From the NCBI RefSeq assembly GCF_002242805.1, contig NZ_MCGQ01000004.1, positions 96,443-160,442 of the forward strand: a DNA stretch of 64,000 nucleotides, read 5' to 3'. Each line of letters starts with the position of its first letter. Positions within the stretch are counted from its first letter, which is position 1. Below, one piece after another: positions 35,985-45,201 of this stretch. The position numbers and the translations under genes were made by a program. The notes under the pieces were generated by a model that did no database searches, was not told where the DNA came from, and saw only the letters and a list, made by a program, of their open reading frames with translations. The stretch comes from Streptomyces diastatochromogenes. GTDB taxonomy: Bacteria; Actinomycetota; Actinomycetes; Streptomycetales; Streptomycetaceae.

Positions 35985-37016
35985 TCAGCTCGTGCGCAGG
36001 TACTCCGGGGCCGGCGGCTTGGACGGTCCCGAGTCCTTGCCCAGTGTGGCCGACAGCCATCTGTCGTACGACGCCTGCCAGCCGTTCGCGCGGTAGCCGA
36101 CCAGGATGCGATTGACCCGGCGTACCAGATCGGTGGCGTCCTTCTTCATCGCCACGCCGTAGTACTCGGTGGTGAACGCCTTGCCCTTCAGTTCGACCGT
36201 CGGGTCCTGGGCGGCCTGGCTCGCGGCGAGCGCGCCGTCGGTGACGACCGCGTCGACCTCGCCGAGCTGCAGCCGGACCAGGCAGTCGAGCTGGTTGGGG
36301 ACGGTGGTGGAGATGTCGGTGGAGGCGGGCAGGGTGCCCTTGCCCCGGTCCGCCTTCAGCTTGAGGTAGGCGGTGGAACCGGACGCCGTGCAGATCTTCT
36401 TGTGCGCGAGCGTGTCGTCGTACCCGGTGATGGCCGACGACTTGGGCGCGAGCACCTGCTGTCCGGTCTTGAAGTAGGGCGCGGAGAACGCGACTTCGCC
36501 GAGCCGCTGGCAGTTGATGGTCATCGTGCGCACGACCATGTCGACCCGGCCGTCCTGGATGGCGGGGATGCGCTGGCTGGTCGGTATCGCCTTGAACTGC
36601 ACCGCGTCCGGGTCGCCGAGGATGTCCTCGGCGATCCGGTGCACCAGGTCGATGTCGAAGCCCTCAAGCTCCGCGCCCTCGGTGTTCGGGTTGCGGTAGC
36701 CCCAGTGGTAGCTGTTCTGGTCGACGCCGACGACCAGCTTGCGCTTGGCGCCCGTACGGGACTTGATGGCGTCGATCGTCGGCCCGTCGGCACCGGACGG
36801 CGACAGCGTCTGCTTCTGCGCCTCGGAGTCCTTGCAGTCCGCGGCCCGGGCCTGGGTGGCCTCCGCCACTCCCGGGCCGGCCGTGTGCCCGCCCGTGGGG
36901 GACTCCTGGGTCCGCGGCAGCAGCAGGACGAACGCCAGCGCCAGGGCGCACAGCACCGCCATCGCGCCGACTCCGCCCCAGCCCCGCAGGGAGGCCCGTG
37001 CACGTGCTGCGTACAT
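35985..37016 (-). CDS. glnH: GlnH-type amino-acid binding protein (PknG pathway)
   Basis: 343 aa, membrane-tethered by an N-terminal helix (MAVLCALALAFVLLL), then a family 3 solute-binding domain: LVVGVDQNSYHWGY, ELEGFDIDLVHRIAEDI, PTSQRIPAIQDGRVDMVV, INCQRLGEVAFSAPYF and QLGEVDAVVTDG. It should sense aspartate/glutamate-like ligands outside the cell and signal through GlnX to PknG. ATG 37016 has GGGGGCAGG upstream; GTG 37034 overlaps the glnX stop (GTGA) and is a possible longer start. Confidence 0.88.
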   Translation of the reverse strand: MYAARARASLRGWGGVGAMAVLCALALAFVLLLPRTQESPTGGHTAGPGVAEATQARAADCKDSEAQKQTLSPSGADGPTIDAIKSRTGAKRKLVVGVDQNSYHWGYRNPNTEGAELEGFDIDLVHRIAEDILGDPDAVQFKAIPTSQRIPAIQDGRVDMVVRTMTINCQRLGEVAFSAPYFKTGQQVLAPKSSAITGYDDTLAHKKICTASGSTAYLKLKADRGKGTLPASTDISTTVPNQLDCLVRLQLGEVDAVVTDGALAASQAAQDPTVELKGKAFTTEYYGVAMKKDATDLVRRVNRILVGYRANGWQASYDRWLSATLGKDSGPSKPPAPEYLRTS

Positions 37017-37030
37017 CGTCCTGCCCCCTG

Positions 37031-38455
37031 TCACCGGTACTCCGAAAGCCTGCGCCCGATGCCGGCGACCGCGCCCGCGGCGCCGAGGACCGCCAGCACG
37101 GCGGCGCCCACGGTCAGCCCGGTCATCGCGTCCAGTCCGTCACCCGCGGCCTGCTGGAACTCGGTCTGCTCGTGGTCGATGGCCCGGGCGAGGTTGCTGT
37201 CGACGCTGTCGAAGCACTCGCCGGTCGCGCCCTTGCCGCCGATCACCATGTCCAGCGCCTGCTGGTAGTTGCCGTTCTCGTCCTCGGTACGGGCGGAGGT
37301 GTGACGCTTCTTCCACACCGCCATGTTGCCCTCGGCCGCCTTGACCGGCTTGGTGCCCGCCTGGTCGTCGGCCAGCCGGTCGGCCTCGGTGAGGCCCCTG
37401 CCGAGCACGGTCATGTCCTTGTCGAAGTTGTAGTAGTACGCGTCGTACGTCTGTCCGCCGACCGTGACCGTCTCGGCGCCGCGCGCCACCAGGCTCAGGT
37501 TCTCGTTGCCACGCGCCTTCAGGGAGGCGATCCGCGCGTCGTGCAGGGCCTTGAGCGAGCGGATGCCGTGGTCGTACGAGCCGTCGAGGCCCGAGCGCGC
37601 GACGGTGTGCCCGACGACCAGCCACAGCAGCACCACACCGGTGGCGGCGGTGGCGGCGACGAGGCCGTGGTTGAGGACGCGGTTGGTGCGCCGGTACGTA
37701 CGGTGCTGGGCCCAGCCGAGCGCGGCCAGGGCGAGCACGCCGAGCGCTATCGCCGCCCAGGGGTACGGCGTCGCGTCCCCGTAGTCGGCGTCGAGCCGCT
37801 GGTTCTCCGTGGTGTAGAGATCCTCCGCCGCCGGGAGCATCTCGTTCTGCATCTTCTCGTTGGCGTACCGCAGATACGCGCCGCCGACCGGATATCCCTG
37901 GCGGTTGTAGGTCCGGGCGCGCTCGATGAGCCCCTTGTACTCGGGCAGCAGCTGGTTCAGCTTGGCGACGGTCGCCTCGGAGGGGGAGCCCGGCTCCGCG
38001 TTGGCGGCGGCCGTGACGAGCCCCGCGGCGGCCGCACGGATGTCCTTCTCGTACCGGTCGCGTGAGTCCGCGGTCTCCTGCCCGCCGGCCAGGAACCCGC
38101 TGGAGGCGGCCGTGTTGGCGTCGGCCAGCGAGCGGTAGATGCCGGCCGCGCCGGCACTGAGCGGCTGGCTGCGGTGCAGCACGTCGTCGGCGGCGGCCGC
38201 GCGCTCGGAGGTCTGCCAGGCGGTGACCGCGCCGAACGCGACGACGAGCAGCGCGAGGACGGCGCCGATGATCCGCAGCCGCCCCGGCTCGGTGGTCGCG
38301 GCGGCCCGCACCCGCTCGACACCCTCGGCGAAGGCGGTACGGCGGGGGGCCGGAGGCGGGCCCGGTCGTGCGGGTGAGCCGGGCTGAGGGGGGACGGTGG
38401 GCAGGGCGGAGCCCACCTGTGGTGGCGCCGCGCTGCTCTTCGGCGGGTGTGTCAC
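37031..38455 (-). CDS. glnX: GlnX-like membrane signal transducer
   Basis: 474 aa. A Pro-rich cytoplasmic head is followed by a membrane helix (IIGAVLALLVVAFGAVTAW), an extracellular helical sensor region, two central helices (AAIALGVLALAALGWA and ATAATGVVLLWLVVG), a second extracellular region and a final helix (LTVGAAVLAVLGAAGAVAGIG). This four-helix layout is that of GlnX, which links GlnH to PknG. GTG 38455 lies behind GGGGGAGG. It is the first gene of the run that continues to the FHA protein. Confidence 0.87.
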   Translation of the reverse strand: MTHPPKSSAAPPQVGSALPTVPPQPGSPARPGPPPAPRRTAFAEGVERVRAAATTEPGRLRIIGAVLALLVVAFGAVTAWQTSERAAAADDVLHRSQPLSAGAAGIYRSLADANTAASSGFLAGGQETADSRDRYEKDIRAAAAGLVTAAANAEPGSPSEATVAKLNQLLPEYKGLIERARTYNRQGYPVGGAYLRYANEKMQNEMLPAAEDLYTTENQRLDADYGDATPYPWAAIALGVLALAALGWAQHRTYRRTNRVLNHGLVAATAATGVVLLWLVVGHTVARSGLDGSYDHGIRSLKALHDARIASLKARGNENLSLVARGAETVTVGGQTYDAYYYNFDKDMTVLGRGLTEADRLADDQAGTKPVKAAEGNMAVWKKRHTSARTEDENGNYQQALDMVIGGKGATGECFDSVDSNLARAIDHEQTEFQQAAGDGLDAMTGLTVGAAVLAVLGAAGAVAGIGRRLSEYR

Positions 38456-38648
38456 TTGACCTCCCCCATGGTCATCCGTTCGCCGCCAAGTATCACCGCC
38501 CGGACTGACATCCGCACCAGCCTTCACTCGATCTTGATCGGATCGCAGCGCAACCTGCGGAATGACGGCGCGGGGAGCCTTCCGCACCACCCCCTGCCGA
38601 TGAACACGCCGGGTGCGTCGGATCGGTTCCCTTGTACCCTTCGCCGAC

Positions 38649-39095
38649 ATGCACGGACGACCCCGGCACGACCCCGGCACTCCCCGCATGGCACGCCACG
38701 ACTGGTGGGGCGTGGTCCTCGAAGCCCCCGACCCGCACGCGCTCGCCCGCTTCTACTCGGAACTCCTCGGCTGGGAGATCGCCAAGGAGGACGCCGACGA
38801 AGCGGCCCTCACCCCACCGGAGGGCGTGGCCTACCTCGCCTTCCAGCGCGCGGACGACTACGTCCCCCCGGTCTGGCCCGCCCGCGAGGGCGCGCAACGC
38901 ATCACCATGCACCTCGACTTCGAGGTGACGGACCTGCGAGCCGCGGTGGCACACGCCCTGCACCTCGGCGCCCGCGAGGCCGACCACCAGCCCCAGGACA
39001 ACGTCAGGGTTCTGCTCGACCCGGCCGGGCATCCCTTCTGCCTCTATGTGGACGGCGGTGACGGCGGCGACGGCGGTGACGGCGAGGACGAGTAG
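38649..39095 (+). CDS. VOC-family (glyoxalase/bleomycin resistance-like) protein
   Basis: 148 aa, one VOC domain: WWGVVLEAPDPHALARFYSE opens it, LAFQRADDYVPP is the central strand, and VRVLLDPAGHPFCLY closes it, with HLDFEVTDL in the second beta-alpha unit. The substrate is unknown. The C-terminal tail is a Gly/Asp repeat (GGDGGDGG). ATG 38649 is chosen, possibly leaderless because no ribosome site is near. ATG 38688 is also plausible. It is divergent from glnX. Confidence 0.82.
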   Translation: MHGRPRHDPGTPRMARHDWWGVVLEAPDPHALARFYSELLGWEIAKEDADEAALTPPEGVAYLAFQRADDYVPPVWPAREGAQRITMHLDFEVTDLRAAVAHALHLGAREADHQPQDNVRVLLDPAGHPFCLYVDGGDGGDGGDGEDE

Positions 39096-39142
39096 ACGCG
39101 CTCGCGATCCGGGGCAGTTGATGCCCGTGCGAGGATCGCGGC

Positions 39143-39715
39143 GTGACCGACATACGCTTCCGCCGCGCCGAAGACGCCGACCTCGCCCGTGTCGTTCGCC
39201 TGCGTGACGATGCCGCGCGCTGGATGCTCACCCAGGGCATCACCGGCCAGTGGCGGCCCGGCGAGCTGGACGAGAGCCACTTCCGCCGGATCCTGGCCAG
39301 TGGCGAGGTCTGGCTCGCCGAGGCCGACGGCCGCCTGGCCGGGGCCTGGGAGCTGTGGTGGGAGGACGAGGACGCCTGGGGGCCGCAGCCGCCGGTGGCC
39401 GGTTACGTCCACCGGCTGATGGTGGACCGCGGCAGTGCCCCGCCCGGGACGGGGCGACTGCTTCTGCAGGCCGCGGAGCGTCGTGTGGCCGCGGCGGGGC
39501 GGGCGTTGGCGCGCCTGGACTGCCTGGCCGGCAACGAGCGCCTGAACACCTACTACCTGAACGCCGGCTACCAGGCCGTCGGCCACAAGGCGGGCAAGCC
39601 GCAGCCGGGCGGTGCGCCCAAGTCGTTCACGCTCCTCGAAAAGGCCGTCGGGTCCGCCGTCGCCGAGCAGGCAGAACGCGCACCCGGCGCTCAGTCCCCC
39701 TTCATCTCCCAGTAG
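39143..39715 (+). CDS. GNAT-family N-acetyltransferase
   Basis: 190 aa. IRFRRAEDADLARVVRLRDD is the N-terminal strand and helix, VAGYVHRLMVDRGSAPPGTGRLLL carries the acetyl-CoA pyrophosphate loop, and RLNTYYLNAGYQAVG is the motif B end. The acceptor cannot be predicted. GTG 39143 follows the VOC gene after 47 bp. Its 3' end overlaps the convergent kinase gene by 25 bp. Confidence 0.88.
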   Translation: MTDIRFRRAEDADLARVVRLRDDAARWMLTQGITGQWRPGELDESHFRRILASGEVWLAEADGRLAGAWELWWEDEDAWGPQPPVAGYVHRLMVDRGSAPPGTGRLLLQAAERRVAAAGRALARLDCLAGNERLNTYYLNAGYQAVGHKAGKPQPGGAPKSFTLLEKAVGSAVAEQAERAPGAQSPFISQ

Positions 39716-40683
39716 GCCCGGGCCCGCTCCCGCGCCTCCGCCCGCGCCCCCAGTCGGTCCAGGCCCAGCAACACCGCGCCCAGGACCGGGCTGGCCGTCA
39801 CCACCCGGATGTCGGCCTTGGGGGCCCGGGAGGACAGCAGGTCGCGGAGGGTGTCGTCGAGTTGGGCGTGGCCGGCGGTCAGGACGCTGCCGCCCAGGAG
39901 GACCGGGGTCTCCTCGGTGAGGAGGTCGAGACGGGTCAGGGCGACCGTGGCCATCGTCGCGACCTCCTCCGCGAGGCGGTGCACGATCGAGCGGGCGACC
40001 GGGTCGCCCTGTACGGCCGTCTCGAAGAGGACCGGGGTCAGTTCGTGCCGGCGGCCGTGTTCGACGTGCTCCAGGTGCAGGGCCTCGATCAGCGCGTACA
40101 TGGAGGGGAGGCCGAAGTGGGCCGGGAGCGTGCGGACCAGCTCCGTCGGCTCGCCGCGGCCGTCCTCCGCGCGGGCCGCGTACCAGAGGGCCTCCTCGGC
40201 CAGGCCCCAACCGCCGCCCCAGTCGCCGGAGATGCGGCCGATCGCCGGGAAGCGGGCGGTGCGGCCGTCGGGGCGCATGCCGACGCAGTTGATGCCCGCG
40301 CCGCAGACCACGGCCACGCCCCGAGGCTCGGCCACGCCCGCCCGCAGGATCGCGAAGGTGTCGTTGCGGACCTCCACCGACGCGCCCCACGCGCGTGTGT
40401 GCAGCGCGTCGGCCAACTGCTCCTCCTCGACCGGCAGATCGGCGTTGGCCAGGCAGGCGGAGACGTGCGAGGCGGCGGACAGGCCCGCGTCCGACAGGGC
40501 CCGCCCGACCGGGTCGGCCAGGGCGTCCATCGCCGCCTCCACGCCCACCGCCGGCGGGCGGAAGCCGCCGCCGCGGGCCGTGGCCAGGACCTCCCCCTCG
40601 CCGGTCACCACGGCCACGTCGGTCTTGCTGTTGCCCGCGTCGATGGCGAGAACACTCCCGGATTCAGGTGCGGTCAGGCCCAC
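39691..40683 (-). CDS. BadF/BadG-type sugar kinase (N-acetylglucosamine kinase-like)
   Basis: 330 aa, actin-like ATPase fold: AIDAGNSKTDVAVV (phosphate 1), GVAVVCGAGINCVGM (phosphate 2) and LLGGSVLTAG (adenosine). DWGGGWGLAEEALWYAARAEDG is typical of the GlcNAc/glucosamine kinase branch. It is the last gene of the sugar operon and overlaps the GH4 stop by 10 bp. It probably phosphorylates the monosaccharide released by that enzyme. GTG 40683 gives VGLTAPESGSVLAID. Confidence 0.85.
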   Translation of the reverse strand: MGLTAPESGSVLAIDAGNSKTDVAVVTGEGEVLATARGGGFRPPAVGVEAAMDALADPVGRALSDAGLSAASHVSACLANADLPVEEEQLADALHTRAWGASVEVRNDTFAILRAGVAEPRGVAVVCGAGINCVGMRPDGRTARFPAIGRISGDWGGGWGLAEEALWYAARAEDGRGEPTELVRTLPAHFGLPSMYALIEALHLEHVEHGRRHELTPVLFETAVQGDPVARSIVHRLAEEVATMATVALTRLDLLTEETPVLLGGSVLTAGHAQLDDTLRDLLSSRAPKADIRVVTASPVLGAVLLGLDRLGARAEARERARAYWEMKGD

Positions 40684-41939
40684 GCCAGGTGCTCCCGGTT
40701 GTGCGCGATCAGTCGGTCGGTGAGGGTGTCGGCGTACTCGTACTGGCCGATCAGGGGGTGGGCCAGCAGCGCCCGGAAGACGCGGTCCCGGCCGCCGCGC
40801 AGCGCCGCCTCCAGGGCCAGGTCCTCGTAGGTCGTCACGTTCGCCACCAGGCCCGCGTACAGCGGGTCCAGGTCCGGGACGGGGAGGGGGGTGGGGCCGG
40901 TCGGGCCGACCGCCGCCTGGACCTCGATCACCGCGTCGTCCGGCAGGAAGGGCAGCGTGCCCTTGTTGAGCGTGTTCACCACCTGGTACGGGCTGCCCGT
41001 GCCGCCCAGCAGGGCCGCCGCCAGGTCCACCGCCGCCTCCGAGTAGAAGGCGCCGCCCCGCTTGGCCAGCAGCGCCGGCTTCTCGTCCAGGGACGGGTCG
41101 CCGTACATCGCCAGCAACTCGCGTTCCATCGCGGCCACTTCGGCCGCCCGGGAGGGCTTGGTGCGCAGTTCTCGTACGACCTCGTCGTGGGCGTAGTAGT
41201 AGCGCAGGTAGTACGAGGGGACGACGCCCAGGCGGTCCAGGAGGGGGCGGGGCAGGCGCAGGTGGTCGGCGAGGGTGTCGCCGTGTTCGGCCAGGAGCTT
41301 GGGCAGGACGTTGGCGCCCTCGGGGCCGCCGAGGCGCACCCCCGTCTCCCAGGTGAGGTGGTTCAGGCCCACGTGGTCCAGGTGGACGTCCTTCGGGTCG
41401 GTGCCCAGCAGCGTCGCGAACGTGCGCTGGAGACCGATCGCCACGTTGCACAGGCCCACCGCACGGTGGCCCGCCTGGAGCAGGGCGCGGGTGACGATGC
41501 CGACCGGGTTGGTGAAGTCGATGATCCACGCGCGCGGGTTCGTACGGCGGACCCGTTCGGCGATGTCGAGGACGACCGGGACCGTCCGCAGCGCCTTGGC
41601 GAGGCCGCCCGCCCCGGTCGTCTCCTGCCCGATGCAGCCGCACTCCAGCGGCCAGGTCTCGTCCTGCTCGCGGGCCGCCTGGCCGCCGACGCGCAGCTGG
41701 AGCAGGACGGCGTCGGCGCCGTCTACTCCCGCGTCCAGGTCGGACGTGGTGACGATCCGGCCGGGGTGCGCCTGCCTGGCGAAGATCCGGCGGGCCAGGC
41801 CGCCCACCAGCTCCAGGCGTTCGGCGGCCGGGTCCACGAGCACCAGTTCCTCGATGGGCAGGGTGTCCCTGAGGCGCGCGAAGCCGTCGATGAGTTCGGG
41901 GGTGTAGGTCGAGCCTCCGCCGACCACGGTGAGTTTCAT
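40674..41939 (-). CDS. GH4 family glycosidase (6-phospho-beta-glucosidase-like)
   Basis: 421 aa. The NAD-binding N-terminus VVGGGSTYTPELIDGF, the loop GLCNVAIGLQRTF with the metal Cys, and HLDHVGLNHLTW with the metal His place it in glycoside hydrolase family 4, which uses NAD+ and Mn2+ in a redox-elimination mechanism. Homologues often act on 6-phosphoglycosides delivered by a PTS, but this operon has an ABC importer, which would deliver non-phosphorylated sugar. The substrate is therefore uncertain. ATG 41939 begins MKLTVVGGGS. Confidence 0.9.
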   Translation of the reverse strand: MKLTVVGGGSTYTPELIDGFARLRDTLPIEELVLVDPAAERLELVGGLARRIFARQAHPGRIVTTSDLDAGVDGADAVLLQLRVGGQAAREQDETWPLECGCIGQETTGAGGLAKALRTVPVVLDIAERVRRTNPRAWIIDFTNPVGIVTRALLQAGHRAVGLCNVAIGLQRTFATLLGTDPKDVHLDHVGLNHLTWETGVRLGGPEGANVLPKLLAEHGDTLADHLRLPRPLLDRLGVVPSYYLRYYYAHDEVVRELRTKPSRAAEVAAMERELLAMYGDPSLDEKPALLAKRGGAFYSEAAVDLAAALLGGTGSPYQVVNTLNKGTLPFLPDDAVIEVQAAVGPTGPTPLPVPDLDPLYAGLVANVTTYEDLALEAALRGGRDRVFRALLAHPLIGQYEYADTLTDRLIAHNREHLAWA

Positions 41940-41946
41940 GTAGTGG

Positions 41947-42840
41947 TTAACCCTTCACTCCGGTGAGCGTGACGCCTTCCACGAACGCCTTCTGGGCGAA
42001 GAAGAACACGAGGATCACGGGGGCCATGACCAGCACGGTCGCGGCCATGGTGAGGTTCCAGTCGGTGTGGTGGGCGCCCTTGAAGGACTCCAGGCCGTAG
42101 GAGAGGGTCCAGGCGCCGGGGTTCTCCGAGGCGTAGATCTGGGGGCCGAAGTAGTCGTTCCAGGCGTTGAAGAACTGGAAGAGGGCGACGGCGGCGATGC
42201 CCGGCTTCGCCATCGGCAGGACCACCCGCAGCAGGGTGCGCAGGTCGCCGCAGCCGTCCACCTTCGCCGCGTCGACGTACTCGTTCGGGATCGTCATCAG
42301 GAACTGGCGCAGCAGGAAGATGGAGAACGCGTCCCCGAACGCCAGTGGGATGACCAGCGGCCACAGCGTGCCCGACAGGTCCAGCTGCTTCGCCCAGAAC
42401 AGGTACATCGGGATGATGATCACCTGCGGGGGCAGCATCATCATCGAGATCACCAGCATGAGGGACAGATTGCGGCCCCGGAAGCGGAACTTCGCGAGCG
42501 CGTACGCCACCGGGACGGAGGACACCACGGTCAGCACGGTGCCGAGGCCGGCGTAGATCAGGGTGTTCTTCCACCAGGTGAGGAAGCCGGGCGTGTCGAA
42601 GACCTTCCGGTAGTTGCCCCACTCCCAGGTGTGCGGGATCAGGTCCCGGCTGAGCGCCTGGGTGTCGCTCATCAGCGAGGTCAGGAACACGAACACGAAG
42701 GGGAGCGTGAAGAACAGCGCGGCGGCGACGCCGAGGGAGTGGATCGCGATCCACTCCAGCAGGGCCCGGCGGCGGGCGGTGCGCTCCGCCCCGGACACCT
42801 GCGGCGCCGGCTTCACCGGCCGGTCCAGTACTTGGGTCAT
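41947..42840 (-). CDS. sugar ABC transporter permease (MalG-type)
   Basis: 297 aa, six helices, with the EAA loop in EYVDAAKVDGCGDLRTLLRVVLPMAKPGI. It sits directly after the other permease, 2 nt beyond its partner's stop, and ahead of the GH4 gene. A cytosolic ATPase is missing from the operon, so it must borrow a shared one such as MsiK, the usual arrangement in streptomycetes. Confidence 0.92.
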   Translation of the reverse strand: MTQVLDRPVKPAPQVSGAERTARRRALLEWIAIHSLGVAAALFFTLPFVFVFLTSLMSDTQALSRDLIPHTWEWGNYRKVFDTPGFLTWWKNTLIYAGLGTVLTVVSSVPVAYALAKFRFRGRNLSLMLVISMMMLPPQVIIIPMYLFWAKQLDLSGTLWPLVIPLAFGDAFSIFLLRQFLMTIPNEYVDAAKVDGCGDLRTLLRVVLPMAKPGIAAVALFQFFNAWNDYFGPQIYASENPGAWTLSYGLESFKGAHHTDWNLTMAATVLVMAPVILVFFFAQKAFVEGVTLTGVKG

Positions 42841-42842
42841 GG

Positions 42843-43784
42843 TCAGTCACCTGCCTGGATGAGACCGCCCCGGCGCCGCATCAGCAGTGCGGTGAACGCC
42901 ATCGACAGGACGAAGAGGACCAGGGCGACGACACACGCGGAGCCGTAGTCGAAGCGCTGGAAACCGAGGTTGTAGACGAGCTGGGGGAGGGTGAGCGTGG
43001 ACTTGTCCGGGTAGCCGGGCTCGAACTGGGTGCCCGCGCCCTGGATCACGCCCGAGGCGACCTTCCCCGCGATCAGGGGCTGGGTGTAGCACTGCATGGT
43101 CTGGATCACGCCGGTGACCACGGCGAACATCACGATCGGGGAGATGTTCGGCAGCGTGACGTACCGGAACCGCTGCCACGCGGACGCGCCGTCCAGCTCG
43201 GCCGCCTCGTACTGCTCCGCCGGCACGTCGAGCAGCGCGGCCATGAAGATGACCATCAGGTCGCCGACGCCCCACAGGAAGAGCAGGGTCAGGGCCGGCT
43301 TGGACCAGGTGGGGTCGTTGAACCAGCCCGGCGCCGGGATGCCGGTCTTCTCCAGGAGCGAGTTGACCGGACCCGTACCGGGGTTGAGCAGGAAGGCGAA
43401 GGCCATGGTCGCGGCGACCGGCGGGGCCAGGTACGGCAGATAGAACAGGGTGCGGAAGACACCCGTCCCCGTCTTGATCTTGGTGATGAGCAGGCCGACG
43501 CCGAGCCCGAAGAGGACCCGGAGGGTCACCACCACGACGACCAGCCACAGCGTGTTGCGCAGGGCCGGCCAGAAGAGCGGGTAGTGCTCGAAGACGTACG
43601 TCCAGTTCTTCCCGCCGCTCCACGTCGGCGGCCTGAAGCCGTCGTAGTGCATGAACGAGAAGTAGACCGTCGAGATCAGCGGGTACGCGAAGAAGACCGC
43701 GAAGCCGATCAGCCAGGGCGACATGAAGGCGGCCGTGCGCAGTGCTTGTCTCCGCTGCTTCGACGCCAGGGTGATGGTGCTCAT
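42843..43784 (-). CDS. sugar ABC transporter permease (MalF-type)
   Basis: 313 aa, six helices, with the EAA loop in EQYEAAELDGASAWQRFRYVTLPNISP. ATG 43784 begins MSTITLASKQRR, 2 nt after the binding-protein gene. It pairs with the downstream MalG-type permease to form the membrane channel of the importer. Confidence 0.92.
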   Translation of the reverse strand: MSTITLASKQRRQALRTAAFMSPWLIGFAVFFAYPLISTVYFSFMHYDGFRPPTWSGGKNWTYVFEHYPLFWPALRNTLWLVVVVVTLRVLFGLGVGLLITKIKTGTGVFRTLFYLPYLAPPVAATMAFAFLLNPGTGPVNSLLEKTGIPAPGWFNDPTWSKPALTLLFLWGVGDLMVIFMAALLDVPAEQYEAAELDGASAWQRFRYVTLPNISPIVMFAVVTGVIQTMQCYTQPLIAGKVASGVIQGAGTQFEPGYPDKSTLTLPQLVYNLGFQRFDYGSACVVALVLFVLSMAFTALLMRRRGGLIQAGD

Positions 43785-43786
43785 GG

Positions 43787-45142
43787 CTACTTCGCCTGCG
43801 CGATGTCGGTGTCGATCTGGGCGGCCGTCTTCTTCAGGCCGGCCTTCAGATCGGTGACCTTGCCGCTCTCGTAGTCGTAGCCGAACTGCTGGATCGTCAC
43901 CAGGTACACGCCGCCGTTGATCGAGGCGGGAGTGGTGGTGGAGTCCGGGTTCGCGGCGATGTCCAGGAAGGTCTTGAACCGGGGGTCGTACTTCAGCTTC
44001 GGGGACTTCAGCGCGGCGAGCGTGGAGGGCACGTTGTGGATGCCGTTGGCGAAGCCGACCACCGCGTCCGTGTTCGTGGTCATGTACTTCACCAGTTCCC
44101 AGGCCGCGTTCTGCTGGTGGCTGGTGGCCGCGATGCCGGCGATGGTGCCGGTGATGTAGCCCTTGCCGTACTGGTCGGCCTGGTCGTCCGGGACGGGCAG
44201 GGGGGCCACCCCGATGTCGAACTTCGGCTTGGTGTCGAGCGCCATCCCGAGCCGCCACTCGCCGTCCAGCTGCATGGCGACCTGACCGGTGTGGAAGGGG
44301 TGCCTGGCGCCCCACTCGTCACCCAGCGTGGCCCGGAACTTCTCCAGCTTCTGGAATCCGCCGAGTTCGTCGACCAGCCGCTTCTGGAGGGTGAAGCCCT
44401 TCTCGAACGCCGGGTCCTTGGCCACGTTGGACTTGCCGGCCTTGTCGAAGTACGTCGGCGAGAACTGCCCGAAGTAGTGCTCGGTCGTGGACTCCCAGCC
44501 GTGGTAGTCCGGCATGAAGCCCAGCTGCTTGTAGCTGTCGCCCTGCGGGATCGTCAGCTTCTTGGCGTCGGCCTCGAATTCGGACCACGTCTTCGGCGGG
44601 GCCGTGATGCCCGCCTTCTCGAACGCCGTCTTGTTGTAGTAGAGGCCGTACGCGTCGCCCAGCAGCGGCACCGCGCAGCGGTTGCCGTCGAACTGGGTGT
44701 ACTCGTTCATCGGCTTCGGGAAGGTCGTCTCCGGGTCGATGCCCGACTTCTTGAAGAAGGGGTTGAGGTCCACCAGCGCGCCCGAGGAGCAGAACTTGCC
44801 CACGTTGTTGGTGGTGAAGGAGGAGATCACGTCCGGTGCCTGGTCGCCGCCGGAGCGCAGCGCCTGGTTGATCTTGTCGTCGGTCATGTTGCCGACGATG
44901 TTCACGTGGATGTTGGGGTGCGCCTTCTCGAAGCCGGCGACCAGGTCCTTGACCGCCTTCACCTCGTTCGGCGCGCTCCACGCGTGCCAGAAGTTGATCG
45001 TCGTGTCCTTGGAGGCGTCGTCGGTGGCGCCGGAGTTGGACTGGCCCGTACAGGCGGTGGCGAGCAGGGCGAGGGAGGCGGTTACCGCGAAAGCCGCTTT
45101 TCGGGCAATGGAGGGTATGGCTGAGGGCATGACTTCGGGCAT
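43787..45142 (-). CDS. sugar-binding lipoprotein of the ABC importer
   Basis: 451 aa. The signal peptide ends in the lipobox LATAC with Cys31 as the lipidation site. A family 1 solute-binding domain follows: INFWHAWSAPNEVKAVKDLV, IVGNMTDDKINQALRSG and GQVAMQLDGEWRLGM. It captures an oligosaccharide for the two permeases downstream. ATG 45142 is preceded by GGGAGA. The upstream intergenic stretch is only 59 bp and has no clear operator, so it is co-transcribed with the ROK gene. Confidence 0.92.
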   Translation of the reverse strand: MPEVMPSAIPSIARKAAFAVTASLALLATACTGQSNSGATDDASKDTTINFWHAWSAPNEVKAVKDLVAGFEKAHPNIHVNIVGNMTDDKINQALRSGGDQAPDVISSFTTNNVGKFCSSGALVDLNPFFKKSGIDPETTFPKPMNEYTQFDGNRCAVPLLGDAYGLYYNKTAFEKAGITAPPKTWSEFEADAKKLTIPQGDSYKQLGFMPDYHGWESTTEHYFGQFSPTYFDKAGKSNVAKDPAFEKGFTLQKRLVDELGGFQKLEKFRATLGDEWGARHPFHTGQVAMQLDGEWRLGMALDTKPKFDIGVAPLPVPDDQADQYGKGYITGTIAGIAATSHQQNAAWELVKYMTTNTDAVVGFANGIHNVPSTLAALKSPKLKYDPRFKTFLDIAANPDSTTTPASINGGVYLVTIQQFGYDYESGKVTDLKAGLKKTAAQIDTDIAQAK

Positions 45143-45201
45143 GGCGAGGTCTCCCGGGGCAGGGGTGGGTGAGGAGAGGGGGACTGCGGAGGGGGGCGGG
45201 C

